NCBI GenBank assembly: GCA_947632275.1
Contig: CANROR010000021.1
Coordinates: 1-16,673 of the forward strand
Reading direction: 5' to 3'
Source: an uncultured Bacilli bacterium
GTDB lineage: Bacteria > Bacillota_I > Bacilli_A > RF39 > UBA660
Length of the DNA stretch: 16,673 nt
The notes beneath the pieces were generated by a model. The model saw only the letters and a program-made list of their open reading frames with translations. It was not told the DNA's origin and made no database searches. A program made the position numbers and the translations under genes. Positions 1-7,154 of the stretch are shown one piece after another; the stretch's first letter is position 1; each line of letters starts with the position of its first letter.

Positions 1-1
1 G

Positions 2-76
2 AATAAAATCGTGGCCAATAGAGTGAATATGAGTAAACTTATTATGACGCAAGATTATTATAAATATTTTAAGTAA
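2..76 (+). CDS. 3' end of an upstream gene (partial, unidentified)
   Basis: An open frame runs from the window edge to a TAA at 74-76 and gives 24 residues ending in TQDYYKYFK. It stops 11 bases before the asnB start, and the asnB ribosome site (AAGGAG) begins right at its stop, which is typical of adjacent genes in one operon. No family can be recognised from so short a tail. It could also be non-coding sequence that happens to be open, but the spacing argues for a real gene end. Confidence 0.5.
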   Translation, partial: NKIVANRVNMSKLIMTQDYYKYFK

Positions 77-87
77 GGAGAAAATTT

Positions 88-1914
88 ATGTGTGGAATCG
101 CAGGTTTTATAGGAAAAACTGATAACCCTGAAGATGTAATAGCTAAGATGAGCAAAAGAATTGCCCATCGCGGACCGGATGGCGAAGGTTTTTACTTTTT
201 TGATGATGTCGCCTTAGCCCATCGCCGATTATCCATCATTGATTTAAGTGGTGGTAATCAACCAATGTATAACGAAGATGAATCGATCGTCGTAATTTTT
301 AATGGTGAAATTTATAACTATATTGAACTAAAAAATGAATTAAAAAAGCACCATAAATTTAAAACCAAAAGTGATACCGAAGTCTTAGTTCATGGATATG
401 AGGCTTGGGGCAAGGATTTACCTAAACATTTAAGAGGGATGTTTGCTTTTGCAATATTTGATAAAAAGAAAAAAGAATTATTTTTAGCGCGCGATAATTT
501 TGGGATTAAACCTTTATATTATGCGTATATGAATAATGCTTTTATGTTTGCTTCTGAAATTAAAGCTTTTTTAGAACATCCCGCTTTTCAAAAAGAATTA
601 AATGAAGAAATTTTAGGTCCTTACTTATCTTTTAGTTTTACCCCAACGAATGAAACTTTTTTCAAAGGCGTCTTTCGTTTAGATGCTGGCCATAGTTTAA
701 CTTTTAAAAACGGCAAAATTAAAATTCAAAGATTTTATCAAAAAGAATTTAAAGAAAAGCCCATGTCTTATGAAAAAGCTGTCCAAGAAATTAGTAAGAT
801 TATGCAAGATTCAGTTAATAAACATTTATTAAGTGATGTTGAAGTTGGTTCTTTTTTATCAAGTGGCATTGATTCTTCTTACTTGGTGGCCTTAGCTAGA
901 CCGGATAAAACCTATACTGTAGGTTATGATAATAAACGTTATAATGAAATTGAATATGCTAAAGATTTAACGCAAAAATTAAAGATTAATAATACTTCGA
1001 AAATAATTACCAAACAAGAGTATATGGATATTATTCCTAAAATTATGTATCATTTAGATGAACCAGCATCAGATCCGGCGGCCGTAGCTTTATATTTCGT
1101 GGCCCAACTAGCAAGTAAGGATGTTAAAGTTGTTTTGTCGGGCGAAGGGGCCGATGAATTCTTTGGCGGCTATAATATCTACCGCCAAGATGTCGATATG
1201 GCTTGGTATAACAAAATCCCTTATTTTATAAGACATGCTATTGCTTGCGTTTGTCGTTTACTTCCGGAGATTAAAGGTGTTAACTTTTTAATTCGTAGAG
1301 GCGAAAGATTAGAAAATTCTTATATCGGTGTTAACCGCGTTTTTGGAGATAAAGAAACGAAAAAAGCTTTAGCCAAAAGATATAAATTAAAAAATAAAGA
1401 TGTTACGAAAGCCACTTATGATGAATATCAAAATGAACCAGATATTGTGAAAATGCAAGCTATCGACATGGACTTTTGGTTAATGAAAGATATTTTACTA
1501 AAAGCTGACCGGATGACGATGGCTAATTCCCTAGAAGGTCGAGTTCCTTTTATTGATAAAGAAGTTTTTAAAGTGGCATCTAGTTTACCAATGCAATATA
1601 AAGTAACCCGGGAAAATACTAAAGTGGCCTTAAGAGATGCGGCTAAAGAAGTAATCCCGACAGAGGCTTATAAAAAGAAAAAATTAGGTTTTCCTGTTCC
1701 GGTTCGGGATTGGATGCGCGAAAAAGATTTTTATAATATGATTAAGAAAACTTTTAGCCAAGATTATACGCAAGAATTTTTTAACCAAGCTTATATTTTA
1801 AAATTACTTGATGATCATTATACGGGCAAAAAAGATAATTACCGGAAAGTTTGGACTATTTATTGCTTTTTAATTTGGTATCAAGTATTTTTCTTAGATG
1901 AAAAAATAAGTTAG
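88..1914 (+). CDS. asnB: Asparagine synthetase B, glutamine-hydrolysing
   Basis: A cytoplasmic enzyme that makes asparagine from aspartate, ATP and glutamine. The protein of 608 residues begins MCGIAGF, so Cys2 becomes the N-terminal nucleophile of the class II glutamine amidotransferase domain (about residues 2-210). The synthetase domain follows, with the pyrophosphate loop SSGIDSS near residues 257-263, the conserved GEGADEFFGGY near 352-362, and the C-terminal signature ADRMTMANSLEGRVPF near 473-488. Length and domain order match full-length bacterial AsnB. The start is set by AAGGAG 8 bases upstream and by the need for Cys at position 2. No terminator is evident between it and the next gene 39 bases downstream, so read-through is possible. 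The family assignment is secure. A role in amidating another carboxylate, as in some AsnB paralogues, cannot be excluded. Confidence 0.96.
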   Translation: MCGIAGFIGKTDNPEDVIAKMSKRIAHRGPDGEGFYFFDDVALAHRRLSIIDLSGGNQPMYNEDESIVVIFNGEIYNYIELKNELKKHHKFKTKSDTEVLVHGYEAWGKDLPKHLRGMFAFAIFDKKKKELFLARDNFGIKPLYYAYMNNAFMFASEIKAFLEHPAFQKELNEEILGPYLSFSFTPTNETFFKGVFRLDAGHSLTFKNGKIKIQRFYQKEFKEKPMSYEKAVQEISKIMQDSVNKHLLSDVEVGSFLSSGIDSSYLVALARPDKTYTVGYDNKRYNEIEYAKDLTQKLKINNTSKIITKQEYMDIIPKIMYHLDEPASDPAAVALYFVAQLASKDVKVVLSGEGADEFFGGYNIYRQDVDMAWYNKIPYFIRHAIACVCRLLPEIKGVNFLIRRGERLENSYIGVNRVFGDKETKKALAKRYKLKNKDVTKATYDEYQNEPDIVKMQAIDMDFWLMKDILLKADRMTMANSLEGRVPFIDKEVFKVASSLPMQYKVTRENTKVALRDAAKEVIPTEAYKKKKLGFPVPVRDWMREKDFYNMIKKTFSQDYTQEFFNQAYILKLLDDHYTGKKDNYRKVWTIYCFLIWYQVFFLDEKIS

Positions 1915-1953
1915 GTTATATTATAATAATTATTAATATTTTGAGGTGGTTTT

Positions 1954-2880
1954 GTGGTTACACTAGATATGTTGGAATCTGATGCTTTAGCCAGTGAATT
2001 AGTTGCGAAAACTAATTTAACTTATAAGCAACTTTTTCATCGTTTAAATCTGTTAGAAAATAAAGGTTATAGTATTAAGAGAAAATATTATTCGGATGGT
2101 GAAATTAGTTATAAATTAAATACCGATTTTGCGGACTCTAATAAAGCAACTTTATATACGAAAGCCGAAGAAAATCAAATAAAAATGGTTTTAATTTCGG
2201 ATTTGCACTTAGGAAGTTTATATGATCGCCTTGATTTATTAAAAGAAATTTATAATTTTTGTCTGAAAAATAATATTCATATTATTATCAATGCCGGGGA
2301 TTTAATTGATGGCTTCATGGGTTTACCCGAAAAAAGAGTATATGGTGAAGAACAAGTAGAGTATTTACTAAAAAATTATCCTTTTGATCCGAGCATTTTA
2401 AATTTTATTACTTTAGGTAATCACGATGAAGATTATTTTCTTAAAACCCATCAAGATATAAGTAAAATATTAAAAAACAAAAGACCTGATTTAGTTTGTT
2501 TAGGTTATGGCCTAGGTAAATTAAAAATTAAACGCGATGAAATTATGGTTAAACATAAAACCCTAAATAATTTTGGAAAAGAAGATATCAAAAAAACTTT
2601 ATATATTGCCGGCGATGCCCATAAGTATCGAATAAATTGCAATAGTGATTCGGCAAGGATAATCTTACCATCATTAAGTAACCTTAAAACTTGTGAAAGC
2701 TCTAATCCTGGTTTTATTAAGGCTGTAATGGCTTTTGGTGGTGGCATCATATCCCACATATTTTTAGAACAATATGTCTTTTTCGAAAAAATGGCCAAAA
2801 TAAACGAAGTTAGTTTAGATATAAATAGTAAAGTTAAACATGAATCTTTCTATGAATACAAAAGAGTTTTAAAAAAATAA
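1954..2880 (+). CDS. Calcineurin-like metallophosphoesterase with N-terminal winged-helix-like segment
   Basis: A two-metal phosphoesterase of 308 residues. The catalytic signature is complete and in order: SDLHLG (D83, H85), NAGDLIDG (D116), LGNHDED (N156, H157, D158) and AGDAHKYR (H223). Residues 1-58 precede the catalytic fold and look like a winged helix: a helix-turn-helix (SELVAKTNLTYKQLFHRLNLLENKGY) then a short beta-wing (IKRKYYSDGEISYKL). The start is GTG at 1954, placed by GAGGTGG 4 bases upstream; no better ATG exists in frame. A TATAAT at 1922-1927 may be a -10 but no good -35 accompanies it. No signal peptide or membrane segment, so cytoplasmic. The substrate (nucleic acid, nucleotide or phosphoprotein) cannot be read from sequence. 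Phosphoesterase fold certain, DNA-binding role of the N-terminus inferred. Confidence 0.85.
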   Translation: MVTLDMLESDALASELVAKTNLTYKQLFHRLNLLENKGYSIKRKYYSDGEISYKLNTDFADSNKATLYTKAEENQIKMVLISDLHLGSLYDRLDLLKEIYNFCLKNNIHIIINAGDLIDGFMGLPEKRVYGEEQVEYLLKNYPFDPSILNFITLGNHDEDYFLKTHQDISKILKNKRPDLVCLGYGLGKLKIKRDEIMVKHKTLNNFGKEDIKKTLYIAGDAHKYRINCNSDSARIILPSLSNLKTCESSNPGFIKAVMAFGGGIISHIFLEQYVFFEKMAKINEVSLDINSKVKHESFYEYKRVLKK

Positions 2881-2893
2881 AATTTTGGCTTGA

Positions 2894-2922
2894 TTGACAA
2901 ATTACGATAAAAATTATAAAAT
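2894..2922 (+). promoter_or_regulatory. Vegetative promoter of the Fic gene
   Basis: A perfect -35 TTGACA (2894-2899) is followed after 17 bases by TAAAAT (2917-2922, 5 of 6 matches to TATAAT). It lies in the 89-base gap ahead of the Fic gene, which therefore has its own sigma-A-type promoter. Confidence 0.5.
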
Positions 2923-2934
2923 TTTATTAGAAAA

Positions 2935-2952
2935 TAACTTAAAAATAAGTTA
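2935..2952. repeat. Short inverted repeat between promoter and ribosome site of the Fic gene
   Basis: TAACTT (2935-2940) and AAGTTA (2947-2952) form a perfect 6-bp inverted repeat around a 6-base spacer, just downstream of the predicted transcription start and before AAAGGA. It could be an operator or a weak hairpin. It has no G/C beyond one pair per arm, so chance is possible in this AT-rich DNA. Confidence 0.25.
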
Positions 2953-2969
2953 ATGAAAGGAAATAGTTT

Positions 2970-3719
2970 ATGGTCGAAAATATTGATGATAAATATGTTG
3001 CAATTTTATTAAAAAGATTCAATATTGAATATCAAAAACAAGACCACAGTGGGGTTTATGGCGAAACGCAAAGACATTTAGCTTATAATTCCAACAAAAT
3101 TGAAGGAAGTACTTTAACTTTTAATCAAACTGCTTTTCTTTTTGATACTAAAGCCTTAGCTAGTGATGAAAATAAACTAGTTAGAACGAAAGATATTGAA
3201 GAAATGAATGGTCATTTTGTGATGTTTAATAATATGTTAAAAACATATAATCAAGAATTAAGCGAAGAATTAATTAAAAGTTATCATTACGATTTAAAAA
3301 TTGGGGTTTTTGAAGATAAAGCCAATGGTTATCCGGTGGGAGAATATAAAAATCGCGGCAATAGAGTTGCTGATATTGTTACAACTTCTCCGAGCGAAGT
3401 ATCTAAAAAAATGCAAAAATTGTTAAATTGGTATAATGAATTGCCAATTAAAACCTTAGATGATATTGCCGAATTTCATTTTAAGTACGAAATGATTCAT
3501 CCCTTTCAAGATGGCAATGGTAGGACAGGTAGAATTATTATGTTTAAGGAATGTTTAAAAAATAATATTTTTCCTTTTATTATTGAAGATGTGCGTAAAG
3601 ATGAGTATTATAAGTGTTTGAATGAAGCTCAAAAGGGTAGTCCTAAAAATTTGGTAGAATTTTTTAAAGTAGAACAACAAGAATATTTTAATTTAATAAA
3701 AGATTTAATTCAGGAATAA
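2970..3719 (+). CDS. Fic-domain protein, class II (N-terminal autoinhibition motif), probable AMPylator
   Basis: Fic proteins transfer AMP (or another nucleotide part) onto hydroxyl side chains of target proteins. The full active-site motif HPFQDGNGRTGR lies at residues 177-188, with catalytic His177. The protein (249 residues) also has S41-N-K-I-E45-G46, which fits the (S/T)xxxE(G/N) inhibitory motif; its place before the Fic core makes it a class II enzyme, held off by its own Glu45. The hairpin before the core (VGEYKNRGNRV, about 123-133) matches the family flap that docks targets. No separate antitoxin gene is adjacent, as expected for a self-inhibited form. Start ATG follows AAAGG at good spacing and an upstream TTGACA promoter; a terminator follows directly. 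The target is unknown. Family and active motif are certain; AMPylation rather than another transfer is inferred. Confidence 0.9.
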   Translation: MVENIDDKYVAILLKRFNIEYQKQDHSGVYGETQRHLAYNSNKIEGSTLTFNQTAFLFDTKALASDENKLVRTKDIEEMNGHFVMFNNMLKTYNQELSEELIKSYHYDLKIGVFEDKANGYPVGEYKNRGNRVADIVTTSPSEVSKKMQKLLNWYNELPIKTLDDIAEFHFKYEMIHPFQDGNGRTGRIIMFKECLKNNIFPFIIEDVRKDEYYKCLNEAQKGSPKNLVEFFKVEQQEYFNLIKDLIQE

Positions 3720-3728
3720 AAATATTGT

Positions 3729-3761
3729 AAAACTTAGGATTTTATATGCCTAAGTTTTTTT
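3729..3761 (+). terminator. Intrinsic terminator after the Fic gene
   Basis: AACTTAGG (3731-3738) pairs with CCTAAGTT (3749-3756), extended by A-T pairs at the base, with a 10-base loop and a T-run through 3761. It separates the Fic gene from rmuC. Confidence 0.85.
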
Positions 3762-3787
3762 ACTTTTTTTCAAAAATTTGATACAAT
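3759..3787 (+). promoter_or_regulatory. Promoter of rmuC, abutting the upstream terminator
   Basis: TTTACT (3759-3764) and TACAAT (3782-3787) are 17 bases apart, a fair sigma-A match. The -35 lies in the T-run of the preceding terminator. The expected RNA start would leave only about a 10-base leader before the ATG at 3804. Confidence 0.45.
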
Positions 3788-3803
3788 TTTAATGGTGATA
3801 GAA

Positions 3804-4901
3804 ATGCTCGAATATATCTTAATTGGCTTAGGTATTTTAAATATTATTTTACTTATATGTTTATTATTAAGAAGAAATAATAACAATGATTTGACCGAAA
3901 GATTAGGCCATTTTGAAGCTAATATTAATAAAGAAATAGGTAATTTTAAATATGAATTTTCAACTGCGTTATTAAAAGATTTTGAGTCTTTGAATGAAAA
4001 AATTGAAAAGAAATTAACTTATATCAATGATGCTGTTAATGAAAGATTGGATAAAAATTTTGATAAAAGTAATAAAACTTTTATGAATGTTTTAGAACGC
4101 TTAACTAAAATTGATGAAGCCCAAAAGAAAATTGATAGCTTAAGTAGTGAAATTGTATCTTTACAAAGTGTTTTAACAGATAAAAAAACAAGGGGTACTT
4201 TTGGTGAAGTTAATTTGGAATATATTTTAAATAATGCTTTTGGTTCAGCCCAAAATGGCATTTATGAAACCCAACATAAATTTAGTAATGGTTATATAGT
4301 CGATTGTCTTTTATATGCCCCGGCGCCTTTAGGCACAATTGCCATTGACTCTAAATTCCCTTTGGAAAATTATCAAAGAATGACGGATAAAACAAAATCA
4401 AAAGAAGAAAGAATGCAAGCGGAAAAGTTATTTGTAAATGATGTTAAAAAACATATTAATGCGATAGCCGAAAAATATATTATTCCAGGCGAAACTACCG
4501 AAGAAGCGATAATGTTTTTACCCGCGGAAGCCGTTTTCGCCGAAATCAATGCTTATCATGCCGAACTTTTAAATTATGCTTATAATAAAAAGGTTTGGAT
4601 AACCGGCCCAACCACTTTAATTAGTACTTTATCTATTATTAGTATGGTTATTAAAAACATGGAAAGAGATAAATATACGAAAGTAATTCATGAAGAATTA
4701 AATAAATTAAGTGTGGAATTTACTCGTTATAAAGATCGGTGGGATAAATTATCGAAGAATGTGAAAATGGTTAATCAAAATATTGAAGATTTGCATATTA
4801 CCAGTGAAAAAATTCAAAAAAGGTTTGCTAGTATCAATGGGGTAGAATTAGACAAATTAGAAAATAAGGAAGATTTGGAATCATTAGAAAATATAAAGTA
4901 A
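3804..4901 (+). CDS. rmuC: RmuC-family protein, membrane-anchored nuclease-fold protein
   Basis: RmuC proteins limit recombination at inverted repeats and carry a PD-(D/E)XK-like nuclease fold. Here residues 3-23 form one membrane helix (LEYILIGLGILNIILLICLL), followed by basic RR and a long charged coiled coil to about residue 126. The conserved RmuC core begins at DKKTRGTFGEVNLEYIL (about 127-143), with VDCLLYAP, AIDSKFPLENYQ and AIMFLPAEAVFAEI further on, and a coiled coil resumes at the C-terminus. Length of 365 residues is at the short end of the usual range. The chosen start is the ATG at 3804, because GGTGAT sits 4 bases ahead of it; an in-frame ATG at 3792 would add four residues but has no ribosome site. 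It is monocistronic between a terminator-promoter junction and another terminator. Confidence 0.9.
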   Translation: MLEYILIGLGILNIILLICLLLRRNNNNDLTERLGHFEANINKEIGNFKYEFSTALLKDFESLNEKIEKKLTYINDAVNERLDKNFDKSNKTFMNVLERLTKIDEAQKKIDSLSSEIVSLQSVLTDKKTRGTFGEVNLEYILNNAFGSAQNGIYETQHKFSNGYIVDCLLYAPAPLGTIAIDSKFPLENYQRMTDKTKSKEERMQAEKLFVNDVKKHINAIAEKYIIPGETTEEAIMFLPAEAVFAEINAYHAELLNYAYNKKVWITGPTTLISTLSIISMVIKNMERDKYTKVIHEELNKLSVEFTRYKDRWDKLSKNVKMVNQNIEDLHITSEKIQKRFASINGVELDKLENKEDLESLENIK

Positions 4902-4928
4902 AATTAGCGAAAAAAAGCTAATTTTTTT
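4901..4928 (+). terminator. Intrinsic terminator after rmuC
   Basis: AAATTAGC (4901-4908) pairs with GCTAATTT (4917-4924) around an A-rich 8-base loop, followed by a T-run to 4928. It starts on the last base of the rmuC stop codon. Confidence 0.85.
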
Positions 4929-4929
4929 A

Positions 4930-4957
4930 TTGCCATTGCCAAGTTTTTAAGTATAAT
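4930..4957 (+). promoter_or_regulatory. Promoter of the RhuM-Fic gene
   Basis: TTGCCA (4930-4935) and a perfect TATAAT (4952-4957) are 16 bases apart, right after the rmuC terminator. A second TTGCCA at 4936-4941 is too close to serve as -35. Confidence 0.5.
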
Positions 4958-4992
4958 GAAGATAAATAGTAGAAAATAAGGGGGAAATGGAT

Positions 4993-5934
4993 ATGAAAAA
5001 TGAAATAATACTATTTAAAAATCAAGGTGTAAAACTTGAAGTTAATATGAAGGATGAAACGGTGTGGCTTAATAGGGAGCAATTAGCCATATTATTTGAT
5101 CGTGATGTAAAAACGATTGGTAAACATATTAATAACGCTTTGAGAGAAGAATTAGATAATTCAGTAGTCGCAAAATTTGCGACAGTTCAAAAAGAAGGTA
5201 ATAGAAATGTTACAAGAAACATTGAATATTATAATCTTGATATGATTATTAGTGTTGGTTATCGGGTTAAAAGTCAAAATGGGATTATCTTTAGGCGTTG
5301 GGCTAATAAAATACTTAAAGATTATATGATAAAAGGTTATGCTATTAATCAAAAAAGATTAGATTATTTAGAAAAAACCGTTAAACTTATTGATATTGCG
5401 AATCGAGGATATGAAAGAATTGCGGGTACTGAAGCGAAAGAAATATTAAATGTTATTAATGAATATTCCAAAGCTCTAGATTTACTTGATGATTACGATC
5501 ACAGAAGAATTAAAAAGGTAAAGGGTCGAAAAAGTGAAAAAATTATTACTTATGAAGAATGCATAAATATTATTGATAAATTAAGGTTTAATAATGAATC
5601 TAGTTTATTTGCTTTAGAACGAGATTATAATTTTAAATCAATAATAAATGATATATACCAAACTTTTGGGGGAAAAGATGTTTATCCAAGTATTGAAGAA
5701 AAAAGTGCTAATTTACTTTATTTGACGGTTAAAAATCATGCTTTTATCGATGGTAATAAAAGAATTGCCGCCACAATTTTTATTTACTTTTTACAAGTTA
5801 ATAATATTTTGTATAAAGATGATAAGCAAATTATCGATAATAATGCTCTTGCTTCAATTACCCTTTTAATCGCGGAATCAAATCCCAAAGAAAAAGAAAT
5901 AATGATTGATTTAATTATGAACTTTTTAAAATAA
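4993..5934 (+). CDS. RhuM-family protein fused to a C-terminal Doc/Fic domain
   Basis: The N-terminal half (about residues 1-125) is a RhuM domain, as in the Salmonella SPI-3 virulence protein family: VWLNREQLAILFDRDVKTIGKHI resembles a helix-turn-helix, followed by NIEYYNLDMIISVGYRV and IIFRRWANKILKDYMIKGYAIN. A linker with DHRRIKKVKGRK (about 169-180) leads to a Doc-like Fic domain with H249-A-F-I-D-G-N-K-R257. This is the GNK form of the motif; Doc of phage P1, which has Lys at this place, phosphorylates EF-Tu, so kinase rather than AMPylator chemistry is plausible. Start chosen at ATG 4993, 8 bases after AAGGGGG; the ATG at 4987 is too close to that site. Total 313 residues, own promoter, no Phd-type antitoxin gene beside it, so control may come from the RhuM part or there may be none. 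Domain calls firm, function open. Confidence 0.85.
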   Translation: MKNEIILFKNQGVKLEVNMKDETVWLNREQLAILFDRDVKTIGKHINNALREELDNSVVAKFATVQKEGNRNVTRNIEYYNLDMIISVGYRVKSQNGIIFRRWANKILKDYMIKGYAINQKRLDYLEKTVKLIDIANRGYERIAGTEAKEILNVINEYSKALDLLDDYDHRRIKKVKGRKSEKIITYEECINIIDKLRFNNESSLFALERDYNFKSIINDIYQTFGGKDVYPSIEEKSANLLYLTVKNHAFIDGNKRIAATIFIYFLQVNNILYKDDKQIIDNNALASITLLIAESNPKEKEIMIDLIMNFLK

Positions 5935-5978
5935 AATGGATAAAATATTGAGTATGGGAACATAAATTTTGGCATCAA

Positions 5979-6007
5979 TTTACATCTAAAAGTATCCATG
6001 TTATAAT
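5979..6007 (+). promoter_or_regulatory. Strong vegetative promoter of the COG2426-phosphatase-pduL-dusB operon
   Basis: TTTACA (5979-5984) and TATAAT (6002-6007) are exactly 17 bases apart. The inferred RNA start near 6014 leaves an 18-base leader with GAGGT before the ATG at 6032. It is among the best sigma-A matches in the window and no other promoter is evident inside the four-gene operon. Confidence 0.7.
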
Positions 6008-6031
6008 TAGATAGAATTGAGGTCGATAGAT

Positions 6032-6547
6032 ATGGCTAATAAATTAGCAAGTTTTTTTGTTAGTATTTTTTCCTTTTTAGGAACATCTTTATTAGGTAAA
6101 AATATTACAATCTTTTTAATAAGTATGATGCCTATTTTAGAACTTAGAGGTGGCATGATCGCTGCTTGTCTTTTAGGATTAAATCCGTATGTTAGTTTAC
6201 TGGTTTGCCTTATTGCTAACATTATTCCGATTCCTTTGATATTATGGTTTATTACGCCAATTTTTGATTGGTTTAAAAAAAAGAAATTTTTAAGAGGTTT
6301 TGCAAATTGGTGTGAACGGCATGCCCAAAAAAATCAAGGTAAAATTGATGCTTTAAAATATTATGGTTTATTTGTTTTCGTAGCTATTCCCTTACCAACC
6401 ACGGGGGCTTGGACAGGTTGTTTAATTGCTTCTTTATTAGGGCTTGATAAGAAAAAATCGATGTTGGCGGCTATGGCCGGCGTTTTAGTGGCCGGCCTTA
6501 TTATGCTGGTAATTTCCTTTGGCGCCCTTAGAGGTATCTGTGGATGA
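6032..6547 (+). CDS. Small multidrug-export-like membrane protein (COG2426 family)
   Basis: An integral membrane protein of 171 residues with several hydrophobic helices. The signature MMPILELRGGMIAACLLGL (after the first helices) matches the ELRGG(I/M) motif of the 'small multi-drug export protein' family, and VAIPLPTTGAWTGCLIASLLGL later resembles the second conserved PLPxTGAW motif. The family name rests on little experimental proof; transport of a small molecule is likely but the substrate is unknown. Start at ATG 6032 with GAGGT 8 bases before it; an upstream in-frame TTG at 6017 lies over the ribosome site and is unlikely. Its stop overlaps the next start (ATGA, 6544-6547), so the two are translationally coupled. 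Confidence 0.8.
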   Translation: MANKLASFFVSIFSFLGTSLLGKNITIFLISMMPILELRGGMIAACLLGLNPYVSLLVCLIANIIPIPLILWFITPIFDWFKKKKFLRGFANWCERHAQKNQGKIDALKYYGLFVFVAIPLPTTGAWTGCLIASLLGLDKKKSMLAAMAGVLVAGLIMLVISFGALRGICG

Positions 6548-7140
6548 ATATTTATTTAATTAGTAATAACTTAGTTTTAAGTAATATTAATTATGAAACG
6601 GTGGCCCGTATTGATGAAAAAAGAAAAAATCGGCCACTGGCTATCGCCGGGGAAAAACTCGCTCAAAAACTAGCCTCTAAATTGGTTGTTAATGAAATCT
6701 ATTCTTCAACCTATGCTTCGGCTTTGGCTACGGCTAAATATGTAGCTAGTAGCAATAATTTAGAAATTAGGATTAACCGGAATTTAGATGATGTTTTAAT
6801 TGGCGAAAGTCGGCATAATATTAAAATGTTAAGATTTATGCAAGATAAAAATTTTGATTATAAATATACCAATGGGGAATCTTTAAATGACGCGCGTAAA
6901 AGAATGCAAACCTTTTTAAAATCAATTATTGCTAAGAATAGTGACGTAGCTATTTTTACCCATAAAAGAGCAATTATGGCTTTGTTACTTAATTTTTGTG
7001 AAGCCGGTTATAATTTAGATGAACATTTAATTTTAAGTTATCATGATAAAGTTATTTTAGATGATGTGGAAACTGGGATGGATATTCTAAAATTAAGCAT
7101 CCAAGATAATAAAGTAATTAATATAACAAATTGGAATTAG
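6544..7140 (+). CDS. Degenerate histidine-phosphatase-fold protein (probable pseudoenzyme)
   Basis: The chain of 198 residues follows the histidine phosphatase (phosphoglycerate-mutase-like) superfamily: an N-terminal strand MNIYLI, then PLAIAGEKLAQKLASKL (31-47), YSSTYASALATAKYVA (53-68), GESLNDARKRM (111-121), and a late strand with FTH140. Catalysis normally needs an RHG right after the first strand; here the same place reads S7-N8-N9, so the phosphorylated His is missing. The Arg of the SSPLxRAxxTA motif is Ser59. Only the second His (His140) remains. It is therefore likely inactive as a phosphatase and may bind a phosphorylated ligand or partner. Coupled by an ATGA overlap to the exporter and 14 bases ahead of pduL. 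The fold is inferred from the pattern of motifs; a diverged unrelated fold is less likely. Confidence 0.7.
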   Translation: MNIYLISNNLVLSNINYETVARIDEKRKNRPLAIAGEKLAQKLASKLVVNEIYSSTYASALATAKYVASSNNLEIRINRNLDDVLIGESRHNIKMLRFMQDKNFDYKYTNGESLNDARKRMQTFLKSIIAKNSDVAIFTHKRAIMALLLNFCEAGYNLDEHLILSYHDKVILDDVETGMDILKLSIQDNKVINITNWN

Positions 7141-7154
7141 ATTAAGGAGGAAAG

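Noticed and set aside
1914..1953. TATAAT at 1922-1927 as a promoter for the phosphoesterase
   Set aside because: No acceptable -35 is found at 15-19 bases; kept only as a remark in the gene entry.
2505..2798. Open frame of 97 codons on the minus strand
   Set aside because: It lies wholly inside the phosphoesterase gene, lacks a good ribosome site, and the plus strand there encodes conserved catalytic motifs.
5936..5999. Inverted repeat ATGGATA / TATCCAT before the COG2426 gene
   Set aside because: Only 7 bp with a 50-base loop; likely chance, and neither a terminator nor a known riboswitch shape fits.
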